The notes: a model not told the origin generated them from the letters alone. A stretch of DNA of 64,000 bases from JBDGYW01 sp964518955 (GCA_964518955.1 CAZFHS010000014.1:58183-122182); one strand, 5' to 3'. Numbered from the stretch's first letter, positions 35,316-44,780 are shown. A program made the numbers and translations.

Positions 35316-35969
35316 ATGATGGCCTGGAGTGAGGTGGGCGACCGATGGAAAAAATTGGTTGAGGAAGTGGAAGACCTCTTCATAGCGGCCGACGCCTTCG
35401 GAAAGGAACAGAGGCTGCTGGACATAGAATATGCTCCACACGAAAGGTCCACTCTCACACTCAGAGTTCTGCTGCCGCGCACCGGTGAATTCTGCACCCG
35501 CTCGTATACCGAATCCCAGCTTCTCGACAATGATCCTATGGTGCTCGCCGGTCGGTTCTACTCAGAATATATGACCCGTGAGAGTGGGGGAGTGTCGTTC
35601 GAGACGAGTGTTGATCCGGCAAAAGGTCTGGTGACAATGAAACAGTTCGATCCGTACACCGCGGACGACATCATCGCCACCCTGTCGGGGCTGTTCAACG
35701 ATCCAGATTATCGACCAGGTATGCGTTTCCTGTGGGATACGAGGTACTCCACCGACGATTTGTCGGCAGATGATGTGCAGCGGATAGTGCACTTCGTAAG
35801 AATGTACCACAATTCTCGAGGGCAATCGCGAACGGCGGTGGTCGCACCCCGGGAAACCCAGGTTGGCATCGCTCGCATGGCTCAACTACACGCCTCCGAA
35901 GGCCCGACTCAAATCGCAGTGTTCCGAGAGGTTGATGAAGCCTTGGCGTGGTTGGACTCTACACCTTGA
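35316..35969 (+). CDS. SpoIIAA-like / STAS-fold protein with N-terminal extension
   Basis: 217 residues. The C-terminal part (about 105-215) matches the SpoIIAA-like fold: DPYTADDIIATLSGLFNDPD, then MRFLWDTRYSTDDLSADDVQ and a closing FREVDEALAWLDS. The first 100 residues contain a beta-rich module (STLTLRVLLPRTGEF) with no assignment. No export signal, so cytoplasmic. ATG at 35316 follows an AAGGAAGTGAGGA purine stretch that can act as a ribosome site. Monocistronic. Such proteins often bind partners through the STAS surface; partner unknown. Confidence 0.7.
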   Translation: MMAWSEVGDRWKKLVEEVEDLFIAADAFGKEQRLLDIEYAPHERSTLTLRVLLPRTGEFCTRSYTESQLLDNDPMVLAGRFYSEYMTRESGGVSFETSVDPAKGLVTMKQFDPYTADDIIATLSGLFNDPDYRPGMRFLWDTRYSTDDLSADDVQRIVHFVRMYHNSRGQSRTAVVAPRETQVGIARMAQLHASEGPTQIAVFREVDEALAWLDSTP

Positions 35970-35980
35970 GCCGCGCGGCT

Positions 35981-36097
35981 TCAGTTCTTCTCACTAGGTA
36001 GTTCGCCGTATTGCTCCTGACCGGGAGACTGACTCGGATTGCAGCCTGACGCGAAAAGACATTGAAGCAGGATGATGATGAGTGAAAGCTGTCTCAC
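35981..36097 (-). CDS. Candidate 38-residue lipoprotein
   Basis: GTG-started frame reading VRQLSLIIILLQCLFASGC then a short hydrophilic tail (NPSQSPGQEQYGELPSEKN) and TGA. The first 19 residues form a textbook lipobox signal (FASGC). It is too small for most gene finders. No strong ribosome site is seen, and the GTG start is a guess. It converges on the SpoIIAA-like gene, 11 bp away. Confidence 0.5.
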   Translation of the reverse strand: MRQLSLIIILLQCLFASGCNPSQSPGQEQYGELPSEKN

Positions 36098-36218
36098 GGT
36101 GTTCGTGTCCCTATCTCTACAGTCAAGGTGTGCAGTTCCTTCATTGTACAACGATCTGAAGCGACTCTGAAATAATCTCAGCCTTGCGCCATTTCAGTCA
36201 CATGCTTACACTGTCGGC

Positions 36219-36548
36219 ATGCCTAGAGACCAACTACTCGGAACGTTCGAACAGATGGTGCTGCTTGCCATCCTCCACATCGGAAAAGACGCGTACGGGC
36301 CACTCATTCTCCACAAGCTCAAAGAAGGATCTGGTAGGCCGGTTTCGCGCGGTTCGCTCTACGTCACACTCGATCGCCTGGAGCGGAAGGAGATGCTTCA
36401 CTCCACCTCCGGTGCACCCGAGCCAGACCGCGGAGGCCGCCCTAAACGGTACGTGACCGTCACCGAGAAGGGGATTGCTGCGCTCCGGGAAGCCCGCGAT
36501 TCCCTCACATCGATGTGGGCCGGACTCGACACGGTACTCGGTAAATGA
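36219..36548 (+). CDS. PadR-family transcriptional regulator (module 1)
   Basis: 109 residues. A winged helix (LLGTFEQMVLLAILHIGKDA, SRGSLYVTLDRLERKEML) with the PadR C-terminal helix (ITEKG-type VTEKGIAALREARDSL) and the GRPKRYVTV wing. It overlaps the next gene by ATGA and probably represses this permease operon. An imperfect CTGAAAT...ATTTCAG repeat at 36167-36197 lies upstream and may be its box; that is weak. Confidence 0.93.
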   Translation: MPRDQLLGTFEQMVLLAILHIGKDAYGPLILHKLKEGSGRPVSRGSLYVTLDRLERKEMLHSTSGAPEPDRGGRPKRYVTVTEKGIAALREARDSLTSMWAGLDTVLGK

Positions 36549-39277
36549 AGGGATCGAGACCTACGCATCCGCCGGCATTCGCAACCGCTCTACTCCGCGC
36601 TTGCCTCCCCACAGGTTTTGTCGGAGAAGCGCTGCTTGGCGACCTCCACTCGGATTATGCTGCTCGCAGAGATGCCGCGGGGCGGTTTGTTGCATCTCTG
36701 TGGTATTGGACCGTCTTCCTGAAACTCGGTTCCAGGTACCTGCTCGAACGTTCGACTCACCGTGGCCAATACCGGGGTCCTAACGGATTACCCAGTCGGC
36801 CGTCACCGGAGAGGGAGCGGCTAGCCAAGTTGCCGCTCCTAGAAACGGTTGGATCCGACATTCGCTACGCCTCACGCACGCTCAGAAGAGAACCCGGTTG
36901 GACCGCCGGAGCAGTGTGTACTCTCGCACTGGCCATCGGTGCGACGACGTCGATCTTCAGCGTCGTCAACGCGGTGCTGTTGAGGCCACTCGACTACCGA
37001 GAACCTCACAGGTTGATGGCACTCGAATTCGAGCCGGCAAATGCCAAGGCCGAAGATTTCTTTCAAACCGACAACGAAGCACGGGCGCAGCACTTCAGGC
37101 GATCCACGACCTATCCGATCTTCGAGAAGTGGCGAGCGGCCACCGCCGGCGTCCTCGACGATCTAGCCGTCTACGATGACGATTGGCCACGCAACGTCAA
37201 CTTCGGCAGCGGAGCGGAGCGTTTACCCGCGGCGTGGGTGAGCGCAGGAGCCTTCCGCAACCTGGGCGTGCCGCCGGCAGTGGGCCGATGGTTCCTGGAC
37301 GAAGACGACATACCCGGCAATCCCAACGTCGTCATTCTCAGCCACGCGCTGTGGAGGAGCCGCATTGGCAACGCAGAGGAAACGATCGGTCGCGCAATCA
37401 CCGTCGATGGTAGGCCGCACACAATAGTCGGCGTCATGCCCGAGGGCTTCACATTTCCCACTGCACGGACCGAGTTGTGGTTGCCCATGGCCGAGGCGAC
37501 CCAAAGCACGGGAGGGTGGAACTATGATGTCTTTGGGAAGTTGCGCCCAGGCGTGTCGATGGAGCAGGCCGATGCCCTATTGGAAAGCAGAAGCATCGAG
37601 GCCACCAACCGCGACGGCGACATCAGTGCGTTCGGAGCAACACTTGCGTCGCTCCACACTCGCTTCGTCGGAAACGTCCGGCCGCTTCTCCTCATCTTCT
37701 TCGCGGCGGTTTTCGCGGTACTCCTGATCGCATGTGTGAACGTGGTCAATCTCCTTCTCACGCGAGCCACTCGGCGCGGACACGAGCACATCGTGCGCGG
37801 AGCACTGGGGGCAGGGCCGAAACGCCTCGTCCAGCAGGTCCTGACGGAGAGCCTCATCGTATGTTTCGTGGGATCTCTATTCGGCCTGATTCTGGCGGTG
37901 GTTCTTACTCACGTTCTCGTTGCACTGAGCCCTGATTCCATACCGCGCAGAGAACAAATCGGGGTCGATGCCGGTGCTCTCTTGTTCACGCTAACGCTTG
38001 CAGTGACCGTAGGCTTGGCCGTCGGCCTGGCACCGGCACTCAACGCATCGAAGGCAGACCTCGCCACCGGGCTCAACTCGGCGACCAGGGGCTCGTCGAG
38101 CGGAATACGCAACGCGCGTTTGCGCGATGTTTTCGTGGTCGCGCAGCTCGCCCTCGCACTCACCCTACTCGTGTGTGGCGGCGTGCTGCTCAGAAGCTTT
38201 TCCGCATTGCTCGATCTCGAGACCGGAGTAGCTCCCGGTGAAGTGCTCGTCTTCGATACGTCTCTTCCGGAGTCGAGGTATCAGAACTTCCAAGATCGTA
38301 AGCTCTTCTACGACGACTTGCTCCCTCGGCTCAATGCCATTTCCGGAGTGCGCACTGCGTCGCTCTCCGTCTATTTCCCGGCAAACGGCTGGTTCCATAC
38401 CACCGGATTTGCAGTCGAGGGCTACGCCGCGGCACCGTCTGAAGAACTCGTGGCCGAGGTCAAGCAAGTTACGCCGATGTATTTCGAGTCCCTGGGAATT
38501 ACATGTACTGAAGGCAGGGTGTTCGAGAGCAGCGATGGCACGTCTGGCCCTGAAGTGCTCGTGATAAATGAGTCGATGGCGCGCAGATATTGGCCCGACG
38601 GCGGTGCGGTCGGCGGCCGAATTTTGTTGGATGACGAGTGGTTCACCGTGGCGGGCGTAGTCAACGACGTGAGGTATCGTGGCGAGCTGAGGGATCTGCC
38701 TCAGCTCTATCGCCCCTATGCGGGTGGATCCTTCGCCTGGAGCATGGCTGGCTTGATTCGGGTGGAAGGCGATCCGATGGATTACGCGGGCACGGTCAGG
38801 CGCACTATAGCGTCCATGGACCCGGAAGTCGTGGTGGCAGACATCAATCCACTGTCCAACTTCCTATGGGCCGCAGTGGCGGAGCCTAGGTTCCGCGCTC
38901 TGCTGCTGGGAGCCTTCGGGTTCGTGGCGCACTTGCTGTCTGTGATCGGAGTGTACGGTGTCATGGCATACGCGGTGGCACAGCGAACCAGGGAGTTCGG
39001 GATACGAATGGCGCTCGGCGCCGACCAGGTGCGGACGCTACGAGAGGTGGCATCGCGTGGTTTGACGCTTACGGTTATTGGCTTGTGCCTCGGCCTAGTT
39101 GGTGCGTACCTCTCGGTGGAGGTGTTGCAGAGTTACCTGTTCAACCTCGACGCTCGAGACCCGGTCACCTTTGCCGCGATGGTGATCGCGCTGGCGTTGG
39201 CCTCGATGCTGGCGTGTTGCGTACCTGCAGTTCGCGCAGCCAGAGTCGATCCGCTGGAGGCGCTCAGGGTGGAGTGA
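36545..39277 (+). CDS. ADOP-type ABC transporter permease (MacB/FtsX-like), module 1
   Basis: 910 residues. The N-terminus is the permease-prefix type with FVGEALLGDLHSDYAARRDA and WTVFLKLGSRYLLER (prefix type 2, also present at 54729). TM1 is AVCTLALAIGATTSIFSVVN, then a MacB-type periplasmic core (VSAGAFRNLGVPPAVGRWFL, WRSRIGNAEETIGRAITVDG), FtsX-like three-helix bundle (LLLIFFAAVFAVLLIACVNV), and a second copy with the same order ending in a helix bundle (LLGAFGFVAHLLSVIGVYGV). This is the acidobacterial duplicated orphan permease plan: no ATPase is encoded next to it. The ATGA overlap with the PadR gene couples the two. Substrate or signal unknown. Confidence 0.92.
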   Translation: MKGSRPTHPPAFATALLRACLPTGFVGEALLGDLHSDYAARRDAAGRFVASLWYWTVFLKLGSRYLLERSTHRGQYRGPNGLPSRPSPERERLAKLPLLETVGSDIRYASRTLRREPGWTAGAVCTLALAIGATTSIFSVVNAVLLRPLDYREPHRLMALEFEPANAKAEDFFQTDNEARAQHFRRSTTYPIFEKWRAATAGVLDDLAVYDDDWPRNVNFGSGAERLPAAWVSAGAFRNLGVPPAVGRWFLDEDDIPGNPNVVILSHALWRSRIGNAEETIGRAITVDGRPHTIVGVMPEGFTFPTARTELWLPMAEATQSTGGWNYDVFGKLRPGVSMEQADALLESRSIEATNRDGDISAFGATLASLHTRFVGNVRPLLLIFFAAVFAVLLIACVNVVNLLLTRATRRGHEHIVRGALGAGPKRLVQQVLTESLIVCFVGSLFGLILAVVLTHVLVALSPDSIPRREQIGVDAGALLFTLTLAVTVGLAVGLAPALNASKADLATGLNSATRGSSSGIRNARLRDVFVVAQLALALTLLVCGGVLLRSFSALLDLETGVAPGEVLVFDTSLPESRYQNFQDRKLFYDDLLPRLNAISGVRTASLSVYFPANGWFHTTGFAVEGYAAAPSEELVAEVKQVTPMYFESLGITCTEGRVFESSDGTSGPEVLVINESMARRYWPDGGAVGGRILLDDEWFTVAGVVNDVRYRGELRDLPQLYRPYAGGSFAWSMAGLIRVEGDPMDYAGTVRRTIASMDPEVVVADINPLSNFLWAAVAEPRFRALLLGAFGFVAHLLSVIGVYGVMAYAVAQRTREFGIRMALGADQVRTLREVASRGLTLTVIGLCLGLVGAYLSVEVLQSYLFNLDARDPVTFAAMVIALALASMLACCVPAVRAARVDPLEALRVE

Positions 39278-39291
39278 GCCTGCGTCCTAGC

Positions 39292-40545
39292 TCAACCGCG
39301 CGGATCCATCACCTTTCCCATGAAGAGAATGGCGCCCGAGTATTTCTCGCGAATGACAAAGGCGAACGGCCTGTCGATGTAGTAGTAGTGGGGCCCCGCC
39401 GAGGTAGCTACGACTCCGACGGAAGTTGCGGCAGCAGCTTCGGTTCCCTCCTCGTTCACCTCGACGAATGCCTTGTGTTTGACCTCGCCGATGAATAGGT
39501 TACCCGGTTGGCAACACATACCGCTCAAGTCCGCGACAAACGGCTCGAACGCGACGCCCATTCCAAGCGCTTCCAGCGCCCCTTTCAACTCGATATCGTA
39601 CTCGATGGTGAACTTTGGCATCGAAATCATGACGCCGTTCTCGTTGAGTCCGGCGATCCAGGTATTCCACCGGTCCTGACTCAGCGCCGTGCTCAGTGAA
39701 TCGATGGCTGACGGTTCGTCGGGCAATACGATCGTCATGCTGTACGCTTGCCCTCCGTATGGCATGTCGACAATTCTCACATCCGAATCGCTGTATTGGT
39801 ATACGGTGGCTCGCTTATCGTGGTACATCATCTCCGTCGAAATTTCGGTACTGTCTTCCAACCAAAACGAGCCGGATTCGGTCAGACTCTCGTCAAACTG
39901 GGCAGCCCAGTCCGCTTTGAAATAGATCGCGTTGATGAGGTACATGACATAGTCGGGCGGAATGATATTCGGCACGATATCTGAAATCTTGCCGTTCGTC
40001 TTCTCGTCCACCCAGTTGTTGATCGTTGGCCCTGCGTTCGAGCTGTTGAAGTCGAGTCCCGACACCTCGGCGTCGAAGTATTCCTGGTTGATCTGTAGGA
40101 AATCGGGATTGAATGTCCACGTGTCCCTAAACCAGATCGAGTTTGCGAGGGTGAATTCCACCCTGTGATCGAGGTTACTCAACAGGTCGATCAAATCCCT
40201 GTACGATTGGTTGACTTCGTCGATCGTCATCCCCTCGAGTCCGAGGGTATGCTGCATAGCCTCGAGCGTCGATCCCGCTGCTCCGTTGTACGTCATGCCG
40301 AGTGCCATGGCAACGCTGAGCGGAGAGATGAAAACGTTGCTATCCCCCGCGCTCTCGTTCACCTCCCGAAACAGCTTGAAAGCGAAAGCGTTGTCTGCTT
40401 CGATCAGCATGCCCTCGGCGATGCTCAGTTCGCGTGGTAGACTCTCGATGATGCTGTTGTCTTCGGGGGGGTCGAGCACCGTGTCGCAACTCGCCACGCA
40501 GACTGCTGCTGAAATGCACAATAGAATCCGGTTCCGGAACGTCAT
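39292..40545 (-). CDS. Serpin-family protease inhibitor, lipoprotein form
   Basis: 417 residues from ATG at 40545 (GAGG upstream); lipobox VASC, Cys20. The serpin fold is complete: NAFAFKLFREVNESAGDSNV, FISPLSVAMALGMTYNGAAG, then LYQYSDSDVRIVDMPYGG-like central strands and a reactive loop. The hinge EEGTEAAAATS is the inhibitory type (small residues at P12-P9), and the breach/shutter end is FAFVIREKYSGAILFMGKV. By spacing with alpha-1-antitrypsin the scissile bond falls near ATSA (small residues), suggesting an elastase- or subtilisin-like target; this is an estimate. It is last of four coupled minus-strand genes and converges on the ADOP permease. Likely guards the envelope against proteases. 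Confidence 0.93.
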   Translation of the reverse strand: MTFRNRILLCISAAVCVASCDTVLDPPEDNSIIESLPRELSIAEGMLIEADNAFAFKLFREVNESAGDSNVFISPLSVAMALGMTYNGAAGSTLEAMQHTLGLEGMTIDEVNQSYRDLIDLLSNLDHRVEFTLANSIWFRDTWTFNPDFLQINQEYFDAEVSGLDFNSSNAGPTINNWVDEKTNGKISDIVPNIIPPDYVMYLINAIYFKADWAAQFDESLTESGSFWLEDSTEISTEMMYHDKRATVYQYSDSDVRIVDMPYGGQAYSMTIVLPDEPSAIDSLSTALSQDRWNTWIAGLNENGVMISMPKFTIEYDIELKGALEALGMGVAFEPFVADLSGMCCQPGNLFIGEVKHKAFVEVNEEGTEAAAATSVGVVATSAGPHYYYIDRPFAFVIREKYSGAILFMGKVMDPRG

Positions 40546-40552
40546 TGGTGCC

Positions 40553-42955
40553 TCACACAGGGGTGGTCTTTCTGTCATACCCGCCGGCTCGAGGTTGGGT
40601 CACTGCCACCGTACCCGCCATCGCCGCTACGATTAACGGAACTGATAGTACCGTAAACCACTTCCCAATTCTGTAAGCCTCACTCAGATACTCCAGCTCC
40701 ACCACGGTCGTGCCCTCAACGACCGGCACCGTCAACAACGCTCCGTTCCCTCGCACAGTCGGAGTAGGCACTCCATCCACAAAAGCCCGCCACGCCGGAT
40801 AATGGTTCTCGCTGATCACCAAGAACCCATCGTTGGGTGCCGCTGGGGCCGCGCGAATTCTCATTATGCCTGGTCGCCAATCCTCGAATTCGACCGACAC
40901 ATCAGAGGGCTCGGGCAGCTGTTCGGGAAGCGGTCCGACATGTACCGGCGCATCGGGCTCTAGCAGCACTACCTGTTTGGTTGGAAAGCGTGGATCGAGA
41001 ACTGTCGCCACGGCTTGATCGAACTCAACCTTTGCAGCTGCGCTAATGAACCTGGCGTACTCCCTAGGCGTCTCGCTCTGATAGAGGGTCGCTACCTGGC
41101 CATTCGATGCTTGTGCACCAGACATTACGCGCACGTATCCGGGGATGCTGTCCGGTGCGTCTCCCGTTGGAATGATGAGGTACTCTATCGCGTACAAGTC
41201 GAGAAGATTCGGATGCCCCGCATTCTCGAACGACAACCCCTGACCCCGGCGCCCGTTCAAAACATCGAACGCGTTTAGTTCGTATCCGTGGTGACCGTAC
41301 CACTGAGCGATCTGATCTGCCATCAGAGACGACCCGCCATATACGCCTGCGTTCCAAACCCGATACGGCCTCGCCTGTTCCTGCAGAAAGTCTTTGATCG
41401 GATCGGGCGCAAACACCTCTTCGTGGGCTCGGCTGTACATCCAAAAGGGTTTGGCATTCCACCACAAATCGGTACCGACGACGGCTGCAAGTAGCATTGC
41501 GCATACTTGCATAGGCAAACGGTTCCGAGCGTATGCAAGCACAACCCCCGCGACTAGAGTGAGTGCAAGCCCGCTCACCATCGCGCCCATCTTGATAGTT
41601 TGCTGCGCCGCGACTGCTCTCTGCACTGCTGGAAAACGCGTGGCTGTTTCAACCGATATCGCAATCGAATGAGCGACCGTACCAATAACCCCAGCAATGC
41701 CGAGTAGCACCACGGCGCACCCTACGAACAGGCATACACTCCAAACCACTCGTCTCTCGCGCCGCTCGAGACTTTCGACTCCGAATGCAGCAAACACAGC
41801 GACTATGAAAGCGACGACGAAGAACGCCATCCCAGGAGCCCGTGTTGCTTTCACGTAGGGCACGAGCGTCCACCATAGGCGATAGAACGGTGTTTCTCCT
41901 CCGAGCGCGACCAGAAGGAACAGAACTCCGATTCCGCCGAGCCAAAGAACCATCTGTCTGCGGTCGCGATGCAGGACACCGACGATGGCCAACGCCACTA
42001 CCGGAAGGCTAAGGTACTCAGAGTGGAGCTTGAGCCCGTTTGGACCCCAATAGGTTCCGGCTGCCCCCGAAAATGACTCTCCCGTAAACCGCGACAGGAA
42101 GAACTCGGGAACGTGTTCCCACGGAATGGAGAATGCGGTTGACCAGGTGAAGCTGTCGAGCACCTCGCTGTGCCGCGGAGAGTACGGTATGTACGCGAAC
42201 ATCGGAAGCAGCTGAATTGCGGCAACGCAGAGCCCAGCCAATACCGCGGCTAAGGCCAGAGAGCCATGAAGCACACCTTCCTTGATAGATCCGTGCGATT
42301 CCTCAGCAAATGCCAGATACAGCGTGTAGAGGCCGGTCGCTACCAGGAAGTACTGTGCCATCTGTGGGTGGGGGCTTAGGAAGGTGAGGCCCACGACCAG
42401 CGCGAACACCGGGTAACCAACCCAACGCCTGTCTCGAATGGCCATCGTAAGGGCAATCAGGCCGAGTGGGAGGAGTGCAGTAACAAACAGCTTCCCGTCG
42501 TGACCCGGACTGACGTATGACGCGACCAGCCCCGACAGCTGAAATGCCAATCCCCCCACAACGCTACCGGTCCACGACACCTTCCACTTCCGAAGGAACC
42601 AATACGTGAAAACGCCGGCCAAAACGAAGTGGATGAGGAAGCCCAGGTTCATACCGACGTGCGTCGGCAGCAGCAGTCGGAGCCATGCAGTTGGATAGAA
42701 CAGGTCGCCGTGCATTCCGCCGACGAAGGGCATGCCGCCGTAGATCTCTGGGTTCCAGAGTGGGAACTTGCCGGTCAATAACCACTGGTCAGACGCCCAC
42801 TGTCTGAATGCGTATCCCGTGTCGTACTGATCGTTCAAGTCGGTGGCCAGGAACTTCCCGGTCAACATTGGCAGGCTCAGGAGACCGATCCAGAAAGACA
42901 GAATGATTGAGGCTAGGGTACGCCGGTGCTTGGGCTCGTAGGTGGGTGTGCTCAT
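40553..42955 (-). CDS. YfhO-like polytopic membrane protein (GT-C glycosyltransferase-like)
   Basis: 800 residues with about 11-13 hydrophobic helices (TLASIILSFWIGLLSLPMLT, MNLGFLIHFVLAGVFTYWFL, VFALVVGLTFLSPHPQMAQY and others) and a long C-terminal periplasmic domain of beta character (VSVEFEDWRPGIMRIRAAPA; YPAWRAFVDGVPTPTVRGNG). The DLNDQYDTGYAFRQWASDQW loop after TM1 carries Asp residues placed like the catalytic acids of GT-C enzymes. The protein class is usually annotated YfhO, linked to lipid-carrier glycosylation of wall polymers in Firmicutes. The ATG overlaps the propeller stop (ATGA); the serpin follows 7 bp later. Confidence 0.85.
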   Translation of the reverse strand: MSTPTYEPKHRRTLASIILSFWIGLLSLPMLTGKFLATDLNDQYDTGYAFRQWASDQWLLTGKFPLWNPEIYGGMPFVGGMHGDLFYPTAWLRLLLPTHVGMNLGFLIHFVLAGVFTYWFLRKWKVSWTGSVVGGLAFQLSGLVASYVSPGHDGKLFVTALLPLGLIALTMAIRDRRWVGYPVFALVVGLTFLSPHPQMAQYFLVATGLYTLYLAFAEESHGSIKEGVLHGSLALAAVLAGLCVAAIQLLPMFAYIPYSPRHSEVLDSFTWSTAFSIPWEHVPEFFLSRFTGESFSGAAGTYWGPNGLKLHSEYLSLPVVALAIVGVLHRDRRQMVLWLGGIGVLFLLVALGGETPFYRLWWTLVPYVKATRAPGMAFFVVAFIVAVFAAFGVESLERRERRVVWSVCLFVGCAVVLLGIAGVIGTVAHSIAISVETATRFPAVQRAVAAQQTIKMGAMVSGLALTLVAGVVLAYARNRLPMQVCAMLLAAVVGTDLWWNAKPFWMYSRAHEEVFAPDPIKDFLQEQARPYRVWNAGVYGGSSLMADQIAQWYGHHGYELNAFDVLNGRRGQGLSFENAGHPNLLDLYAIEYLIIPTGDAPDSIPGYVRVMSGAQASNGQVATLYQSETPREYARFISAAAKVEFDQAVATVLDPRFPTKQVVLLEPDAPVHVGPLPEQLPEPSDVSVEFEDWRPGIMRIRAAPAAPNDGFLVISENHYPAWRAFVDGVPTPTVRGNGALLTVPVVEGTTVVELEYLSEAYRIGKWFTVLSVPLIVAAMAGTVAVTQPRAGGYDRKTTPV

Positions 42956-44124
42956 GGCTTGATCAAGTCGTAGCTATGAACGTACTCTATCCCATCGGCA
43001 TCCTTCCAGCTTCCCAAGACGTAGTCTCTGCCGATTTGCCTTATGGTGAGATTCACTGGTGATTGAACGGAACCCAACAAGCGGCCATTTTGTTCGAACA
43101 CCCACCAGCGCTTTTCGACCGCATCGTGGGCAACGAACTCTCTGACCCAGAGGTGTCCGAGTTCGTCAACCAAAAACTGAGAGTAGGCGGGTAGCGTCGA
43201 GGGGTAGGGGATGCCCTCTGAGTATCGGCGATACCTCTCGGGCAGGGACGCTAGGTAAGCTTCCATATGTGCGTCGGTGACAGGAATCGACGGTATGGTG
43301 AACCGCTGCAAACGCAAGAGTTCGCCGTCCATCGAATAGACGCCGATTTCAAAACGCTCGCCAACCCCTACATACAACACTGTATCACCAACCGCAGCTG
43401 ACGCGTGCCGTCCAAACGGTCGTGCGACCATAGTGATCACACCGTCGGCTGACGATTTGAAATACCGCTCCGTGAATGGAAAGGTGCCGAGTGTGTCGAG
43501 CGCCGTGCCGTCGGCGGTGTGTCGGTAGTACGACGCCAGATCACGTACGACGCCCTGTTGGTTCAAGTCCGGCTGTGCGACAGCTGCGGCCAAGAGAAAG
43601 GACCCGTCTGCGAAGTTGCCTATTGGCTGAACGAACATTGTTCCGTCCACAAGGCTCCATGAGCGCGCGAAGATGCCTCGCGAGTCAAATGCAGACAGTC
43701 GAAAGAGCCTGCGGTCCGCTACCATCAGCGAGCCAGCCGAAAACTCGAATACGCGACCCAATGCTTCGAATTCGCCTCGTCCAGCACCTTTGCGTCCAAC
43801 GGAATACAGGTATCGACCTGAGATATTGAAGAACCTGAGTTCCGAAGTCCCCGCGTTCGATACGACCATCAGGTCGTTGCTCAGTCGCCGAACAGAAAAG
43901 ACACCATACAGCTCGTATTCGGGATCGCCATGGGCCACCCCGATAACCAGGCTCGGCGCCGGGCTCAGCCGCCATCGAATGGATGCATTCCAGGCTGGAC
44001 CGTAACTCTCGACGATTGTGATTCCTGCGCTGTCCGAGACTGTTGCTGCCGTTCTTTCGTCACCCGGTCCGCACGCAACCAGTGTGACAAACAACGCGGC
44101 TACTGAAGGTGCGCGGACGGTCAT
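42952..44124 (-). CDS. 6-bladed beta-propeller lipoprotein, DSAGITIVE group
   Basis: 390 residues from ATG at 44124, which overlaps the HAD gene stop (ATGA; 44121-44124), and gives a clean signal MTVRAPSVAALFVTLVAC. Signature: ATVSDSAGITIVESYGPAWN, then SLVIGVAHGDPEYELYGVFS and SELRFFNISGRYLYSVGRKG followed by AGRGEFEAL (Arg in place of the usual Pro). It belongs with the 22288 and 48607 copies. It sits between a phosphatase and a YfhO-like membrane protein in a four-gene operon. Confidence 0.86.
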   Translation of the reverse strand: MTVRAPSVAALFVTLVACGPGDERTAATVSDSAGITIVESYGPAWNASIRWRLSPAPSLVIGVAHGDPEYELYGVFSVRRLSNDLMVVSNAGTSELRFFNISGRYLYSVGRKGAGRGEFEALGRVFEFSAGSLMVADRRLFRLSAFDSRGIFARSWSLVDGTMFVQPIGNFADGSFLLAAAVAQPDLNQQGVVRDLASYYRHTADGTALDTLGTFPFTERYFKSSADGVITMVARPFGRHASAAVGDTVLYVGVGERFEIGVYSMDGELLRLQRFTIPSIPVTDAHMEAYLASLPERYRRYSEGIPYPSTLPAYSQFLVDELGHLWVREFVAHDAVEKRWWVFEQNGRLLGSVQSPVNLTIRQIGRDYVLGSWKDADGIEYVHSYDLIKP

Positions 44125-44780
44125 CGCTTGCCTCGCGAACAAACAGTGAAACGCGAATTTCCTTCGTCTGAGTTGACATCGACAACAAGATCCCGCAACC
44201 GGTCAACAATCATGTCGGCATCCTTTAACACACCACGCTCGTGAGTTGACGCGACCGCCACCGCACGCATCCCCGCGGCATGAGCCGACTCGATTCCGGT
44301 CGGCGTATCCTCGACGACGACGCAATCACTGGGTGCAACATTGAGCACGCTGGCTGCGCGCAGGTACGGCTCAGGGTGGGGTTTGCCCTCCAACACATCA
44401 TCCGATGTCACCAATACACCAGGTCTGGGGAGCCCCGTATGATCGATCCGTGTCACCGCCGTCACCGCGTTTCCAGACGTGACTATTGCCCAAACATCGC
44501 GCGGCAACGAACAAAGCAGATCTCTGGCTCCCTGTACCTCGTTCACGCCACGCGTGTCGGTCTCTTCAGCTTGCGTCAGTTCTGCGGCTTCAGCCTCGGC
44601 GTCCAGTTGCGGAGCAAACTGCAGGATCGTCTCAACTGTCCGCCTCCCGTGCGCCACCTCGAGAATACGACCGACATCGAGGTTGTGGCTTGTAGCCCAT
44701 CGCCGCCAATGCCCTTCCACGCATTCAGCCGAATCGACCAGCACACCATCGAGGTCAAAGAGGATTGCATCGCAGTTCAT
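44121..44780 (-). CDS. HAD-superfamily hydrolase (sugar/glycerol phosphatase-like)
   Basis: 219-residue haloacid dehalogenase family phosphatase. All four motifs are present: ILFDLDGVLVDS (nucleophile Asp9 and Asp11), IVTSGN, GKPHPEPYLRA (Lys) and VVVEDTPTGIESAHAAGM (metal Asp). The cap is an inserted helical domain after motif I (VEGHWRRWATSHNL), as in beta-phosphoglucomutase and glycerol-3-phosphatase relatives. First gene of a minus-strand operon. Substrate unproven: probably a small sugar or glycerol phosphate. It overlaps the propeller gene by ATGA. Confidence 0.9.
   Translation of the reverse strand: MNCDAILFDLDGVLVDSAECVEGHWRRWATSHNLDVGRILEVAHGRRTVETILQFAPQLDAEAEAAELTQAEETDTRGVNEVQGARDLLCSLPRDVWAIVTSGNAVTAVTRIDHTGLPRPGVLVTSDDVLEGKPHPEPYLRAASVLNVAPSDCVVVEDTPTGIESAHAAGMRAVAVASTHERGVLKDADMIVDRLRDLVVDVNSDEGNSRFTVCSRGKR

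Noticed and set aside
35969..35982. AGCCGCGCGGCT as a terminator for the SpoIIAA-like gene
   Set aside because: Short palindrome with no T-run; not enough to call a terminator.
36167..36197. CTGAAAT...ATTTCAG as a PadR module 1 operator
   Set aside because: Only 7-bp arms with a 17-bp spacer and no similarity to the module 2 boxes; kept as a weak note in the gene entry only.
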